A stretch of 64,000 bases of DNA. Source: Prostheceraeus crozeri (taxonomy: Eukaryota > Platyhelminthes > Polycladida > Euryleptidae). The stretch spans positions 124,001 through 188,000 of the forward strand of contig CAJQUW010011531.1 of NCBI GenBank assembly GCA_907163375.1. Reading direction: 5' to 3'. Both the position numbers and the translations under genes were made by a program. This document shows positions 1 to 8,713 of the stretch, piece after piece (positions within the stretch are counted from its first letter, which is position 1; every line of letters begins with the position of its first letter). Under the pieces are notes generated by a model. That model did no database searches and was not told where the DNA came from. It saw only the letters and a program-made list of their open reading frames with translations.

Positions 1-380
1 TGAAAAATTTAAATTCACTGTTTTTTGAGGTTTTCTGGGGTTTTCGACCCTGCTGAAGTCAATGAAGGCATGCATAAGTGTGTACGAGCCAGTCTTCTCA
101 TGTCTTTACATTATACAAGCGGCTTTTCACTGAAAGCGAGCATGGTACGGAGAGTTTCGCTGCAATATTCCAATGACAGGGTGTTTGTTCCTTCGGGACG
201 GCGGATGATGCCGTAGTGATAAGTGTGGCAAGGGAGTGTGTCATATTTTAGACCGAAACCTCTGGGGCAACTCATGTTGGGCATTTGACACAGTTCTCAA
301 CGTAGCACTTTGAGCGCCAATCGGTTGAGTCTTAGCTATCTTGTCATGGGTGGCTAAACATCTCCATTGCAAAACGCTTG
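1..380 (+). repeat. Polinton left terminal inverted repeat, outer block
   Basis: Matches the reverse complement of 17199-17578 with only a few substitutions and a 3-base indel. Both copies contain the same short open frame (25-216 here, 17363-17554 on the minus strand); I read that as repeat sequence, not a gene. Similarity resumes further in at about 935-1026 (partner 17115-17205) and again at 1340-1445 (partner 15625-15722). Confidence 0.9.
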
Positions 381-669
381 TGAATCACGGCTTGCTATCC
401 CTCTCCACGGCTTGCTATCAAGCTGATCAAAGCAACGACTTGGGATGTTTCCTCTTGTAAATAACTCCACCGGTTTTCATATCAAAATCGGGGCCCGGAT
501 ACCAACACAGTGATATGACGCACGCTCTGTCCGCGGGAGGTTGGATTTGAGGGCTGAGGCCTTGGAGTCGGGATAAGATCCCTTCTCAGTAATGCCTGTA
601 ACGGATTCAAGAGCTTAACACCTAGAGGGTTGCTGGCTTGCTGTCAGGCCGATCAAATGGCCAGTCTTG

Positions 670-848
670 GTCGAATGAGAGTGCCTCTTGTCATCAATCG
701 TTTGCCTTTGTGATAGCACTGGGTAACAGTCATAGGAGAACGCCTCTTGACGTCAATCGTTTGCCTTTGTGATAGCACCGGGTAACAGTCATAGGAGAAC
801 GCCTCTTGACGTCAATCGTTTGCTTTTGTGATAGCACTGGACAACAGA
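670..848 (+). repeat. three tandem copies of a ~60-bp unit
   Basis: The core gcctcttg starts at 682, 742 and 801, giving periods of 60 and 59 bases. Each unit ends in a gtgatagcac-type segment. The array lies in a 550-base stretch (381-934) that is present in the left terminal region but has no counterpart in the right one. Confidence 0.85.
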
Positions 849-986
849 CGTAGTAGTCTTTGTGTTGGGAGTTGGTTGCTGAAAGCACGGTGACTGCCGA
901 TGCCCATGTTTTGTAAAACCTCTGTTGTCATGTCAAACGCATGGCCAAATAAGGAAGGTCGGAATCATGGCTTTGTGTTGGAAGGG

Positions 987-994
987 TATATAAA
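987..994 (+). promoter_or_regulatory. TATA box in left terminal region, reading inward
   Basis: TATATAAA lies 32 bases before the ATG at 1026 and is conserved, inverted, in the right terminal region at 17145-17152. Its conservation in both terminal regions suggests an inward-facing promoter at each end. Function is inferred from consensus and position only. Confidence 0.5.
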
Positions 995-1025
995 CCGTTG
1001 CATCTCTTTCATATTCATTTCAGTC

Positions 1026-1160
1026 ATGGAGCAAACGTCCAACACAATCATGAGCTCGCCTGAAAAACCGCGCACAAAGCCAAGAAACTTATGGGAGGAG
1101 TTTGATCGAGTTGAAAGGGCTGAGATGTGTCTTCAATCCCTTAGAAGGATTGGTTCCTAA
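1026..1160 (+). CDS. short ORF downstream of the left terminal TATA box
   Basis: A 44-codon frame begins with ATG at 1026, just after the TATATAAA box. The product is charged, with no recognised domain. The matching position at the right end holds the start region of the long coiled-coil gene, but the two coding sequences are not similar. This may be the remnant of a different terminal gene. Confidence that it is expressed is low. Confidence 0.25.
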   Translation: MEQTSNTIMSSPEKPRTKPRNLWEEFDRVERAEMCLQSLRRIGS

Positions 1161-1339
1161 GAGCAACTGGAAAGCTCTTGTACCAGTGCGGTTCAGGTGG
1201 AGCCTGATGCTTATCTGGTAGAGAGGCTGAAAATAGCTCTCAGTGGCATCGGCCAGTCCCGCCCAAGTTAGATGATTGTCTTTTTTATAAACATAAAATC
1301 AACTTTCATACATACAACACATTCTTTCATCACCCTTCG

Positions 1340-1445
1340 TCGGGAACGCCCCATGACCCCTTTTAAGGGCTACCTTCTAATGCAGCTAAAGCGGTCCCAA
1401 GCCCGCCACATATCTTTGGATATGGAATGCAGAGGGGAAGAATAA
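1340..1445 (+). repeat. inner inverted repeat block of the Polinton (partner 15625-15722)
   Basis: The segment from cgccccatgac to the aggggaagaat sequence is the reverse complement, with small changes, of 15625-15722. It shows that terminal repeat homology runs about 1.45 kb in on the left and about 1.95 kb on the right, with different material between the conserved blocks at the two ends. The stretch 1446-1894 holds no gene I can support. Confidence 0.8.
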
Positions 1446-1894
1446 ATGATGAAATGGAATGAATTGGAAGGGACATTCATGCGTCAAACGCAACCACAAG
1501 CTCATTTCTCTCTTCACTAGTGAACAAGCTCTTGTTAGTGTAGCTAGAAAGTTTATCGAGTTGTACAAAAGTTTTTACTGCGACACAGGTTCATAAAGTG
1601 ATAATATAGTCAAATAGTTTTACCGTGACACACGTTTGTGAAAGTTAAGTATTAGATTCCACTGAGTCATCAATACTGGCAAAGGTGTACAAGTCATATC
1701 AAGCATATTCAACTGACTGTCCATTCCTGACACTCATCATCATTTGAAATTATTTGAAGATGAAAAGTTGCATTCGTTTCCCAACTTCATGGTTTGTAGC
1801 AAGAGATCAAATGTAAAAAAAAAGAAAAAGAAAAAAGAGAAAGTGTTCAAATGTAAATGAAAATATTAAATCTGGCGCTTTAGTTGAAAGACTA

Positions 1895-2273
1895 ATGGAT
1901 CTAGATGAGAATGCTATGAATCATCATTTGGATCGAAGATGGATAGAGGATTTTTCCATGCTGCAATGTAATGATAGGGAAAATAGGAGGATGAAATTGG
2001 TGCGATCTGGAGTGAAAAAGAAAGAAGTGACATTTACAACTGATTTTTCAAGTAGCTCTATCAATAAAAGTGACTTCCGAAAGAAATTGGAAGAAGAGAC
2101 GTTTAAATTATTATGTGAACGGAACTGCGTTGAGTGTTTTAAAGGGAAACGGTCCCTTCTCTTTTTACCATGTTGTCATACTGTTGTGTTCTACATGCTA
2201 TGTACCTTTGGAAACTATGCTGTGTCCCATCTGTGATCAAGAAATAATTTCAACAGTCAATGTATGTAAATGA
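1895..2273 (+). pseudogene. IAP-like C-terminal RING finger gene (Polinton accessory, broken)
   Basis: Overlapping frames here encode a charged N-terminal part followed by a cysteine/histidine pattern of the RING type: a CxxC pair (RNCVEC), a CCH group (PCCH), a later Cys pair and a final CPIC. The order and spacing resemble the C-terminal RING of inhibitor-of-apoptosis (IAP) proteins, which act as ubiquitin E3 ligases. No BIR domain is visible. It is the first gene of the + strand block. As a fossil it appears broken. The assignment rests on the metal-ligand pattern alone, so any RING E3 is possible. Confidence 0.5.
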
Positions 2274-2626
2274 TGTTGATGCAATCCTTGTCGATTTTAG
2301 AACATTCATCTATGACCATGACACCACTGTATCACCAACTCATTGAAAAGAGAAAGTATGATTATACAAGGCAGTGGATTCTTGTGTTGGAAAAACTATT
2401 ATCATCCAGTGATTGTAGAGAGATGGTACATCGTTTGAATAATGCTATCATCATTCACGCAAACTGTGAAGATATTGACTATATGTTATCTCATAACTGT
2501 AAACCAAAGCAGTTTACGAATACACTTTCATCACTGATGCATTATGGTCTTCTTTCATTACCTTGCTTGGAGTTATCTATTCTACATGTTGCTTATGGGA
2601 AGCCTTTTCCACTTAAGCACAATTGA
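2270..2626 (+). CDS. hypothetical Polinton protein, 118 codons
   Basis: The open frame runs from an ATG at 2270 to 2626. The protein is mixed, with Leu- and His-rich helical stretches and several cysteines. I recognise no domain, signal peptide or membrane segment. It lies between the RING gene and the membrane glycoprotein gene and overlaps the start of the latter in another frame. It may be an accessory protein or part of a broken neighbour. Confidence 0.35.
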   Translation: MMLMQSLSILEHSSMTMTPLYHQLIEKRKYDYTRQWILVLEKLLSSSDCREMVHRLNNAIIIHANCEDIDYMLSHNCKPKQFTNTLSSLMHYGLLSLPCLELSILHVAYGKPFPLKHN

Positions 2627-2906
2627 TGCAAAGGCATTAAACTTTACAAACATCGTCATACAAACGGATTGTTCATGTCTGGCTCATAACATATCAGCAA
2701 ACGATACAGCTGAACTGTTTCCATTGAACTATAGTACCTCACTGAATGATACATTACAGCTACCCACACATGTATCTGCTTCTGACTATCCCACTGGTAC
2801 TGTGGCTGTTCTCAGTGTATTGCTTTTTACTAGTGCTGTACTCAATGTCTTCCTCTATTTCATTGCGTTTACGTCGGTGATGTTTCGACGCTGCTGTCGT
2901 GTTTAA
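2544..2906 (+). CDS. small type I membrane glycoprotein of the Polinton
   Basis: A 120-residue product with three clear parts. A hydrophobic start (about residues 1-27) reads as a signal peptide or anchor. An ectodomain (about 28-85) has five N-glycosylation sequons at N33, N49, N53, N62 and N68 and a CSC pair. A strong membrane segment (about 86-110) is followed by a short basic, Cys-containing tail (RRCCRV). I recognise no family. The stop codon falls inside the motif TTTAAGCAAAG that precedes the next gene. A small surface protein next to capsid genes could act in attachment or membrane wrapping; that is inference. Confidence 0.5.
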   Translation: MVFFHYLAWSYLFYMLLMGSLFHLSTIDAKALNFTNIVIQTDCSCLAHNISANDTAELFPLNYSTSLNDTLQLPTHVSASDYPTGTVAVLSVLLFTSAVLNVFLYFIAFTSVMFRRCCRV

Positions 2907-2912
2907 GCAAAG
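2902..2912 (+). promoter_or_regulatory. recurrent Polinton motif YYTAAGCAAA, copy 1
   Basis: TTTAAGCAAAG lies 25 bases before the ATG at 2938 and includes the stop codon of the upstream gene. The same motif precedes the starts at 6112, 12491 and 13088, and a near match (CTAAGCTAAA at 3343) precedes 3379. Probable gene-start promoter element. Confidence 0.55.
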
Positions 2913-2937
2913 AACACTCTAACATCCACCTGTAAAA

Positions 2938-3339
2938 ATGGCTGGACGTCGTTCATCTCACCGTTCGCGCAGACAAATGTGTCAATCAAATGCAAACAAA
3001 AAATTCTCTCTCACTCTTCGTCGCTTATTAAAATTAAAACCTTCTCATCGATGTGAGTCAATGAAGCTGGCAAACAATGCCTTCATTCGTAAAATGTGCT
3101 CGGAAATACGAAAAGTGCGTTATATGACAATAAATAGCAAAAAGGCCAATGCAATTCCCAGGCATGGTCAAGTTCTTCGCCACTTGAGCAATCCAAAAAC
3201 ATCAATTCCTACAAAGCGCAAACTATTATCACAGCGCGGTGGCTTCTTACCACTTTTAGCGCTTATCATCATGGCAGCTGCCGTTCCTGCTTTGATAGGA
3301 TTAGCCGGTGCTCTCGCGAATAAAGCCATTAATGGATAG
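2938..3339 (+). CDS. basic core-type Polinton protein with hydrophobic C-terminus
   Basis: The product has 133 residues. The first ~100 are rich in Arg, Lys and Ser, as expected of a DNA-condensing or capsid-interior protein. The end has a QRGGFLPLL motif followed by an Ala/Ile/Leu-rich membrane-active-looking segment. Adintoviruses and Polintons carry small proteins of this build, compared by some authors with adenovirus core protein X and pVI. The start follows a YYTAAGCAAA motif and directly precedes the ATPase gene. The family assignment is from composition and the GGF motif, not an alignment. Confidence 0.6.
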   Translation: MAGRRSSHRSRRQMCQSNANKKFSLTLRRLLKLKPSHRCESMKLANNAFIRKMCSEIRKVRYMTINSKKANAIPRHGQVLRHLSNPKTSIPTKRKLLSQRGGFLPLLALIIMAAAVPALIGLAGALANKAING

Positions 3340-3342
3340 ATA

Positions 3343-3352
3343 CTAAGCTAAA
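3343..3352 (+). promoter_or_regulatory. degenerate copy of the YYTAAGCAAA motif before the ATPase gene
   Basis: CTAAGCTAAA lies 26 bases before the ATG at 3379. It differs by one base from the core TAAGCAAA found before four other genes of the element. Confidence 0.35.
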
Positions 3353-3378
3353 TGGTATGATTTTACATCAAAATCAAC

Positions 3379-3918
3379 ATGGATTTCCGTTTACGCTGTA
3401 ATCGCACTATGTGTATCGTAGGACCCTCTCATAGTGGGAAGACACATTTAGCACTGCAATTGTTGGAGCGTCGTAATGAGATTGTTGTCTGCATGCCGAA
3501 TCGTATTGTTTGGTGCTATGGAATTTATCAACATAACTTACATCGTGAATTGGTTGGTAAGGGTTACTTGGTTCAACCGGGGATTATCAGCACTGCTGAT
3601 ATTCAACCCTATGATATTATCATTCTTGATGATTTACTTAATGAGAGTAAGAACTCACAAGAAGTAACTGCTATGTTTACCAAGGCTGCTCATCACAAAC
3701 CATGGTTTATCATTTTCACTATGCAAAATCTTTTTCCAAGTGGAAAGGAAGCACGGACTCGAAGTCTAAACACGCATTACTACATCATCTTCAAAAATCC
3801 TCGCGATGAAAGTCAAGTTGAATTCCTATCTCGACAAGTTCTTTCACACAAGTCAAAAGCCTTAATTGAAGTATTTGAGGCTGCTACGGAAAAACCCTAT
3901 AATTATTTATTTTATTAA
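3379..3918 (+). CDS. Polinton packaging ATPase (FtsK/HerA, A32-like)
   Basis: Walker A is GPSHSGKT at residues 15-22, and Walker B is IIILDD at 80-85 after a hydrophobic strand. Further on, HKPWFIIFTMQNLFPSGKE matches the sensor region seen in Polinton and adintovirus ATPases. These enzymes hydrolyse ATP to pump the genome into preformed capsids. The neighbours (core-type protein, integrase, capsid genes) fit a virion morphogenesis block. A second, diverged copy of this gene lies at 21.5-22.0 kb. The 3' end runs into an AT-rich simple-sequence tract. Confidence 0.9.
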   Translation: MDFRLRCNRTMCIVGPSHSGKTHLALQLLERRNEIVVCMPNRIVWCYGIYQHNLHRELVGKGYLVQPGIISTADIQPYDIIILDDLLNESKNSQEVTAMFTKAAHHKPWFIIFTMQNLFPSGKEARTRSLNTHYYIIFKNPRDESQVEFLSRQVLSHKSKALIEVFEAATEKPYNYLFY

Positions 3919-4090
3919 TTATTTATATATATTTATATTTTATATTTATTTTTATTTTTATTTATATTATATTTATATTTATATTATTTTTATTTATTTT
4001 ATATTTATATTTTATATATTTTATATATATTATTATATTAATTATTTATTTATTTATTTATTTATTTTTTATTTATTAATATTTATTCCC
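3903..4090. repeat. AT-rich simple-sequence tract (TTTATTTA/TATT)n
   Basis: About 190 bases composed almost only of A and T, made of shifting TTTATTT and TATATTT units. It starts at the 3' end of the ATPase gene. The short frame reading through it is a composition artefact. Confidence 0.9.
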
Positions 4091-4161
4091 CAGGAGTGTC
4101 CTGAGGATTATCGCTTACGCAGTCATTTCTCTGAGAAACCCATAATCATATATAAATTGTT

Positions 4162-4692
4162 GTGAGTGTTTTTCAACGCATGATTGCTATTCCACAAGAA
4201 GAATATATACATCTGACTACAATGCAGAGTGTTCAACAACCTTGGGCAAATCAAATGTCACAAGTTAATCAGCAATATGAACAAGAAGCTGCACAAAGTA
4301 AAAATCCATATGATCGTTTGATAAAGCAGAGTTCTACCTTAGAAGAAATGAAACAATTGAAAGAAAAAATTCGCAATGATCTTTCACTTGGTTCTCCCAA
4401 ACCCTATCGCAATCGCGCACTGAGCTTATATCGAAGTCTCGAGCCCGACTTGAAAATCAATCAACGAGGTGAAGTGGTAGGTGATGATGGTGGAGTCATT
4501 AGGGACTCAAGAGTGAAAGATTTAATTAATCATGCTGTTCGTGATCGTCATCGTCACTTTACACCTACAGGATGGGAGTTCTTTTTAAAAAGTATGAAGA
4601 AATTCAATGTTCCAAAGGCAATTCTTAGTCGTGATACCTCAGAGGAAAGGAAAATGATTCTACACCTAGGAAGAGAAAGTTGCAAAGTGTAG
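4162..4692 (+). CDS. conserved-type Polinton protein of unknown function
   Basis: The 176-codon frame begins with a MSVFQRMIAIPQEEY stretch, then a Gln/Glu-rich helical region, and near residues 95-150 a segment including VRDRHRHFTPTGWEFFL. Proteins with an IPxxEY start and a later TPTGW-like segment are common beside the ATPase and integrase in animal Polintons; their role is unknown. The 4693-5005 stretch holds only short basic frames that I do not call as separate genes. Confidence 0.5.
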   Translation: MSVFQRMIAIPQEEYIHLTTMQSVQQPWANQMSQVNQQYEQEAAQSKNPYDRLIKQSSTLEEMKQLKEKIRNDLSLGSPKPYRNRALSLYRSLEPDLKINQRGEVVGDDGGVIRDSRVKDLINHAVRDRHRHFTPTGWEFFLKSMKKFNVPKAILSRDTSEERKMILHLGRESCKV

Positions 4693-5005
4693 AGAGACCT
4701 AAAAAGAGAATCAAGCAAACTTTGAAAACACCCGAGAAGTTGCCCAAGCGTATACCAAAACCTTCAACACGTTATCCATCATTTGATTTTATCACAGACT
4801 TTTAATGAAGAAGCTTTGTTGCATCCCATGTTCAGAGTTACCAAACATTCATGTGTCATTGAACTGCTTAAGTACATGTTGTAAAAGTGATTCATACAAG
4901 ACGGCTCAAAAAAGTAGCAAAAGCAGGACTCAAACACAAACGCAAACCCTGGCGGAGAAAAAGACTGATACTTTGAGGCAAATAAACGATCCCTCTTAAT
5001 AGACG

Positions 5006-5980
5006 ATGGATGAACATCTGAAATCAATTTACTATAACCCAAAGCATTATGCAGGTTATGCTTCAGTGAAAACGTTGTCACAAGCAAGTGGTTATTCACA
5101 GAAACAAGTGAAGAGATGGTTAAAAGCTCAACCTGCATATACATTGCACACACAAGCTCGAAAACATCCTACCCGTTCTTATATCGTTCATGATATTGAT
5201 GAACAATGGCAAGCAGATTTGGCTGATGTTTCTGTATTAGCTAAGAAGAATAAAGACTATCGCTTTCTCCTAACTGTCATTGACTTATTTTCCCGTCATG
5301 CTTGGGTTCAACCACTCAAGACAAAGCGTGGTGAAGAATTGGCCGAGGCTTTCCAAAATATTTTCAGTGAAGGACGCATTCCCACACGTATTCAGACTGA
5401 TCAAGGGAAAGAGTTTGAAAACAGACATGTGCGTGCTTTACTTCGCGAACACAACATTGAGCTGCTTAGTGTGAAAAGTGCATACAAGGCTGCAGTGGTT
5501 AAACGCTTTAATCGTACACTGAAAACTCGTCTATGGCGCTATTTCACTGCAAAAGTAACACAAAAGTGGACGGATGTATTACAAGATACTGTACACGCTT
5601 ACAATCATTCTGTTCATCGTATGATTGGTCACAAACCTGCTGACATAACTCCAGACATGGTGGATACAATCCGTGAAATCAATGCTAAACGCAAGCAACC
5701 ATCACGAGGTAAACGTGACATTCAGGTTGGTGACAAAGTTCGCATTTCCAAGGTGAAAATCGTATTTGCTCAAGGTTATCTTCCCAATTGGACGGAAGAA
5801 ATATTTACTGTCTCTGAGTTTAACAAGAAATTCAAGCCCACTATCTACAAGCTTCGTGATTATCATGATGAAGAGATTGAAGGGAGTTTTTATCGTCATG
5901 AGATAACGCCCATCACCAAAGAAGATGATGACTACATGGTTGAAAAGATATTTCGTCACCAAATACGACAAAAGGAATAG
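5006..5980 (+). CDS. Polinton retroviral-type (rve) integrase
   Basis: A 324-codon frame. The N-terminal part (residues 1-55, with YASVKTLSQASGYSQKQV) is a helix-turn-helix-like region. The RNase H-fold integrase core follows (about 65-190, with WQADLADV, FLLTVIDLFSRHAW, RIQTDQGKEFEN and KRFNRTLKTRLW). The C-terminal SH3-like part has VGDKVRISK and IYKLRDY. This enzyme joins Polinton ends to host DNA. Its layout matches the F54H12.3-type proteins of nematodes and other animals. It belongs to a fossil element. Confidence 0.93.
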   Translation: MDEHLKSIYYNPKHYAGYASVKTLSQASGYSQKQVKRWLKAQPAYTLHTQARKHPTRSYIVHDIDEQWQADLADVSVLAKKNKDYRFLLTVIDLFSRHAWVQPLKTKRGEELAEAFQNIFSEGRIPTRIQTDQGKEFENRHVRALLREHNIELLSVKSAYKAAVVKRFNRTLKTRLWRYFTAKVTQKWTDVLQDTVHAYNHSVHRMIGHKPADITPDMVDTIREINAKRKQPSRGKRDIQVGDKVRISKVKIVFAQGYLPNWTEEIFTVSEFNKKFKPTIYKLRDYHDEEIEGSFYRHEITPITKEDDDYMVEKIFRHQIRQKE

Positions 5981-6065
5981 TGGAGCCTGGTGAAATGGGT
6001 TGGCTATCCAAATTCAATGAACAGTTGGATTCGTCATTCTGACCTTTATCGTGTTAGTCAACGTT

Positions 6066-6076
6066 CCTAAGCAAAG
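6066..6076 (+). promoter_or_regulatory. recurrent Polinton motif YYTAAGCAAA, copy 2
   Basis: CCTAAGCAAAG lies 35 bases before the ATG at 6112 in a gene-free gap of 131 bases after the integrase stop. Here it does not overlap any stop codon, which argues that the motif is not a by-product of coding. Confidence 0.55.
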
Positions 6077-6111
6077 TAATGAATTGTGTAAATAAAAATA
6101 AATAAATACCT

Positions 6112-6501
6112 ATGGATCAAACTGCTACGTTTTATTCTGCTCCCTCCTATGCTAGTCATGGAGCTGGATTTCCCGTTTATGCTGGATCGAGACGTCAAAA
6201 AGGGGGTAGTCTATTGGGTGCTGTCAAAGGTATGATGCTACCCACTTTCGCAAATGTGGGAAAATCAGCTTTAAAGGAAGCTGTAGGATTAGCAGCAGAT
6301 GTAGCAAGTGATGCGCTTTCAGGAAGATTGCCGATTCGTGAATCGCTAAAGCGTCATGGAATACAGCGTTTGAAGAATGTCGGTAAGGCTGGTATCAGGT
6401 CTGTCATCAGTCATATCAATCCACTCTCTACTTCAGCCAAACGTAAACGAAGAGCATCTCGTATACCTGCTACCAAACGCAGACGACGTGGACTGTTTTA
6501 A
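6112..6501 (+). CDS. small basic Polinton virion-type protein (core/pVI-like build)
   Basis: The 129-residue product has an RRQKGGSLLGAVKGMMLP motif near residues 27-45, a central amphipathic Ala/Val/Lys-rich helix region, and a very basic end (KRKRRASR, TKRRRRGLF). The same build of Gly-Gly motif, amphipathic helix and KRRRR tail is typical of the gene just before the major capsid gene in Polintons and adintoviruses. It ends only two bases before the capsid ATG, so the pair is probably co-expressed. It probably acts inside the capsid on DNA or membranes; that is inference from composition. Confidence 0.65.
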   Translation: MDQTATFYSAPSYASHGAGFPVYAGSRRQKGGSLLGAVKGMMLPTFANVGKSALKEAVGLAADVASDALSGRLPIRESLKRHGIQRLKNVGKAGIRSVISHINPLSTSAKRKRRASRIPATKRRRRGLF

Positions 6502-6503
6502 AT

Positions 6504-7748
6504 ATGGAATGTAAAACCTCATCCCTTTGCTTATTTGATAGAGCACCTATACAGACGGATATCATTAGAAATTATGTATCCATTCGTAATCCACAGACAA
6601 GTATCGATTCCAGTAGTGTCATTGAGTTTTTAATACCAGGAAATGATGCTGAGTACATCGATGTAAATGACATTAATCTGCATGTTAAGTTTAAGATAGT
6701 AAATAAGGACGGTACAAACCTTGACGACAAGGACAAAGTAGCCGTGAATAACTTGGCAATAGCAACGCTCTTCAAGGATGTATCATTGACCATTGGTGAA
6801 ACTCGGGTTGAAGGTGGTCAACATAGTTATCCCTATCTCGGTTATTTTTCAACAGTTATGCAGTTCCAGCCACAAGCACAAAAGAGTCACATGGCTGTTA
6901 TGGGTTGGTGTAAAGATGAAGCTGGTAAATTTGATAGTGAAAAAACAAGGGATTTGTCACTCGTGAAAAGTGGACTGCAGAAAGTAAGGTGTGTGAATTA
7001 TATGGTCCCCTATACTTGGACGTTTTCCGTCAATCACGTTTCTTAATGTCAAAAGTAGACATGCGAGTTTATCTCTTGCCGAACGATCCTAAATTTGTAT
7101 TGAATACTTATGGAGCAAAGACTGAGTTTAAGATTGTGTTTGAAAGTGTTAGACTCTATGTGCGACGAATGACAGTGAATACTTCGGTGATTAATGGTCA
7201 CGAGATGGGTTTGAAGAAGTATGATGCTCTTTATGATGTAAATCATACTGAGATTAATAGTTTCACCATTCCTCGTGCGCAAAAGAGCTTTGTCAAAGAT
7301 AGTTTGTTTCCTATACAATCACCAAAAATGATCATTGTGGGATTGATTGCAAATGATGCATACAATGGTAATATATCGAAGAATCCCCTCAACTGTGAAC
7401 ACTTTGGTTTAAATCAAATCGGATTGTATCGTGATACTGATTGCATTCCTGGTACTCCTTTTTGTCCAGACTTCGCTAACGGACATTATTCTCGCTCATA
7501 TCAAAACACTATGGAGACATTTAAATACTGGAATACTGATGAGACCAATGGTTTGACCTATGATGAATTTGTTAAAGGTTATACGCTTTATTCATTTGAT
7601 TTGACAGCAAACAATGACGCAGGTGCTTCTCATCGTCCGGGTACTGCCACGAAGGGTCTTATACCAGAATTCTTTTTTGAAAAAGATTTGACGAAAACAG
7701 TCAATGTACTCATCTATGCTGTTTTCGATTCCACCATTCGAATTAACA
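6504..7748 (+). pseudogene. Polinton major capsid protein (double jelly-roll), broken and interrupted by a transposon
   Basis: The frames match the F54H12.2-type Polinton major capsid protein. The N-terminal part has FDRAPIQTDI, VIEFLIPG and AEYIDVNDINLHV. The central part has LYLDVFRQSRFL and KIVFESVRLYVRR. Near the end come PKMIIVGLIANDAYNGN and LYSFDLTAN. Such proteins form the icosahedral shell through two jelly-roll domains. The 3' end is split by the Chapaev-like transposon, with AACA duplicated on both sides. The gene is a fossil with few breaks. It follows its upstream neighbour with a two-base gap. Confidence 0.88.
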
Positions 7749-8463
7749 CACATGTGAATATTTTACGGATAAATGAAAAAAATCCGAATGACTTTATCTT
7801 TTGCATGCGACATTGTCATAGTCATAGGATATCACACACTAAATTTTATAAAAATCAGTCTTGCAGTTTTCAAATATTTCACATTTATGTGCATTTCATA
7901 CTACTCACTAGGTTTACGAGTAATTTTGACAGTCATAATGAAATCCGAATACGTATTTGAAACATGGTATCAACATAACTTGTTAAAAGGAGGATACTCA
8001 TGAATTTGGAGAAAATTCTATCGTGTTATTGCCCTGCAAATTAGAATTTTACTCAAAATACTATCAGTATATTCCATTAAATAAAAATCCGAATTTCATT
8101 CCAAAAGTTTAGATAGACTTCTAATGTCATAATATAGCTTATATATCCATATAAAACGATTCTATCGTCATACTTTTGAGATATGTACGTAACAATGAAA
8201 AATTATATATTTTGAGCAAAAAAATAACAACCTTTTTGCCTATCAGAAGAAATCAATGATAACCAAATCCGAATGAAATTAGATTTCACATGTTGATTCT
8301 TCATTATATTGTTAACATGTCCAAAACGTTTTAGAAGAAACTATCGTGTACTTCTAGCATAATCGACTGTATCATCTTACTGTAATAATTAGTTTTCGAG
8401 TACATCTTTTGCTGAGGAAAAATAGATTTTTGCGAATCGAAGGAACTCTATTACGCATTCCAG
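7749..8463 (+). repeat. left long terminal inverted repeat of the Chapaev-like element
   Basis: Matches the reverse complement of 10753-11497 over essentially its full length at high identity. The two short frames 7773-8003 and 11243-11473 are the same repeat read from opposite strands, not genes. Confidence 0.9.
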
Positions 8464-8713
8464 CGGTTGATTCATATTTCTATGAAGACAAAGCTATGAG
8501 TAAAATTTTGTTTAATGTTAGCGCATGGAGATCGCGCGCTATGGTAGAAACGCGTTTGCAGACCGCATGCTACGATGGAGTCAGTTGAGTCAGTACCATA
8601 CTGTATTGGTTGTTCATGTCAGGGTGGAGACTGTTGTCCTTAACAACAGAATCCCAAGGTGCTTCCTTTGCGCGCGTGTTGTAAGGTGAACATTTTTAAC
8701 ACATCGGTCTACA

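Noticed and set aside
25-216. 63-codon frame present in both Polinton ends
   Set aside because: Identical because the terminal repeats are identical. No start context, domain or composition supports a gene.
670-848. CRISPR-like array
   Set aside because: Three adjacent units with no distinct spacers in an animal genome. It is an ordinary tandem repeat.
3866-4165. 99-codon Tyr/Ile/Phe-rich frame
   Set aside because: Low-complexity translation of an AT-rich simple-sequence tract.
4805-4999. 64-codon frame before the integrase
   Set aside because: Repetitive Thr/Gln end and no domain. Not separable from other broken frames there.
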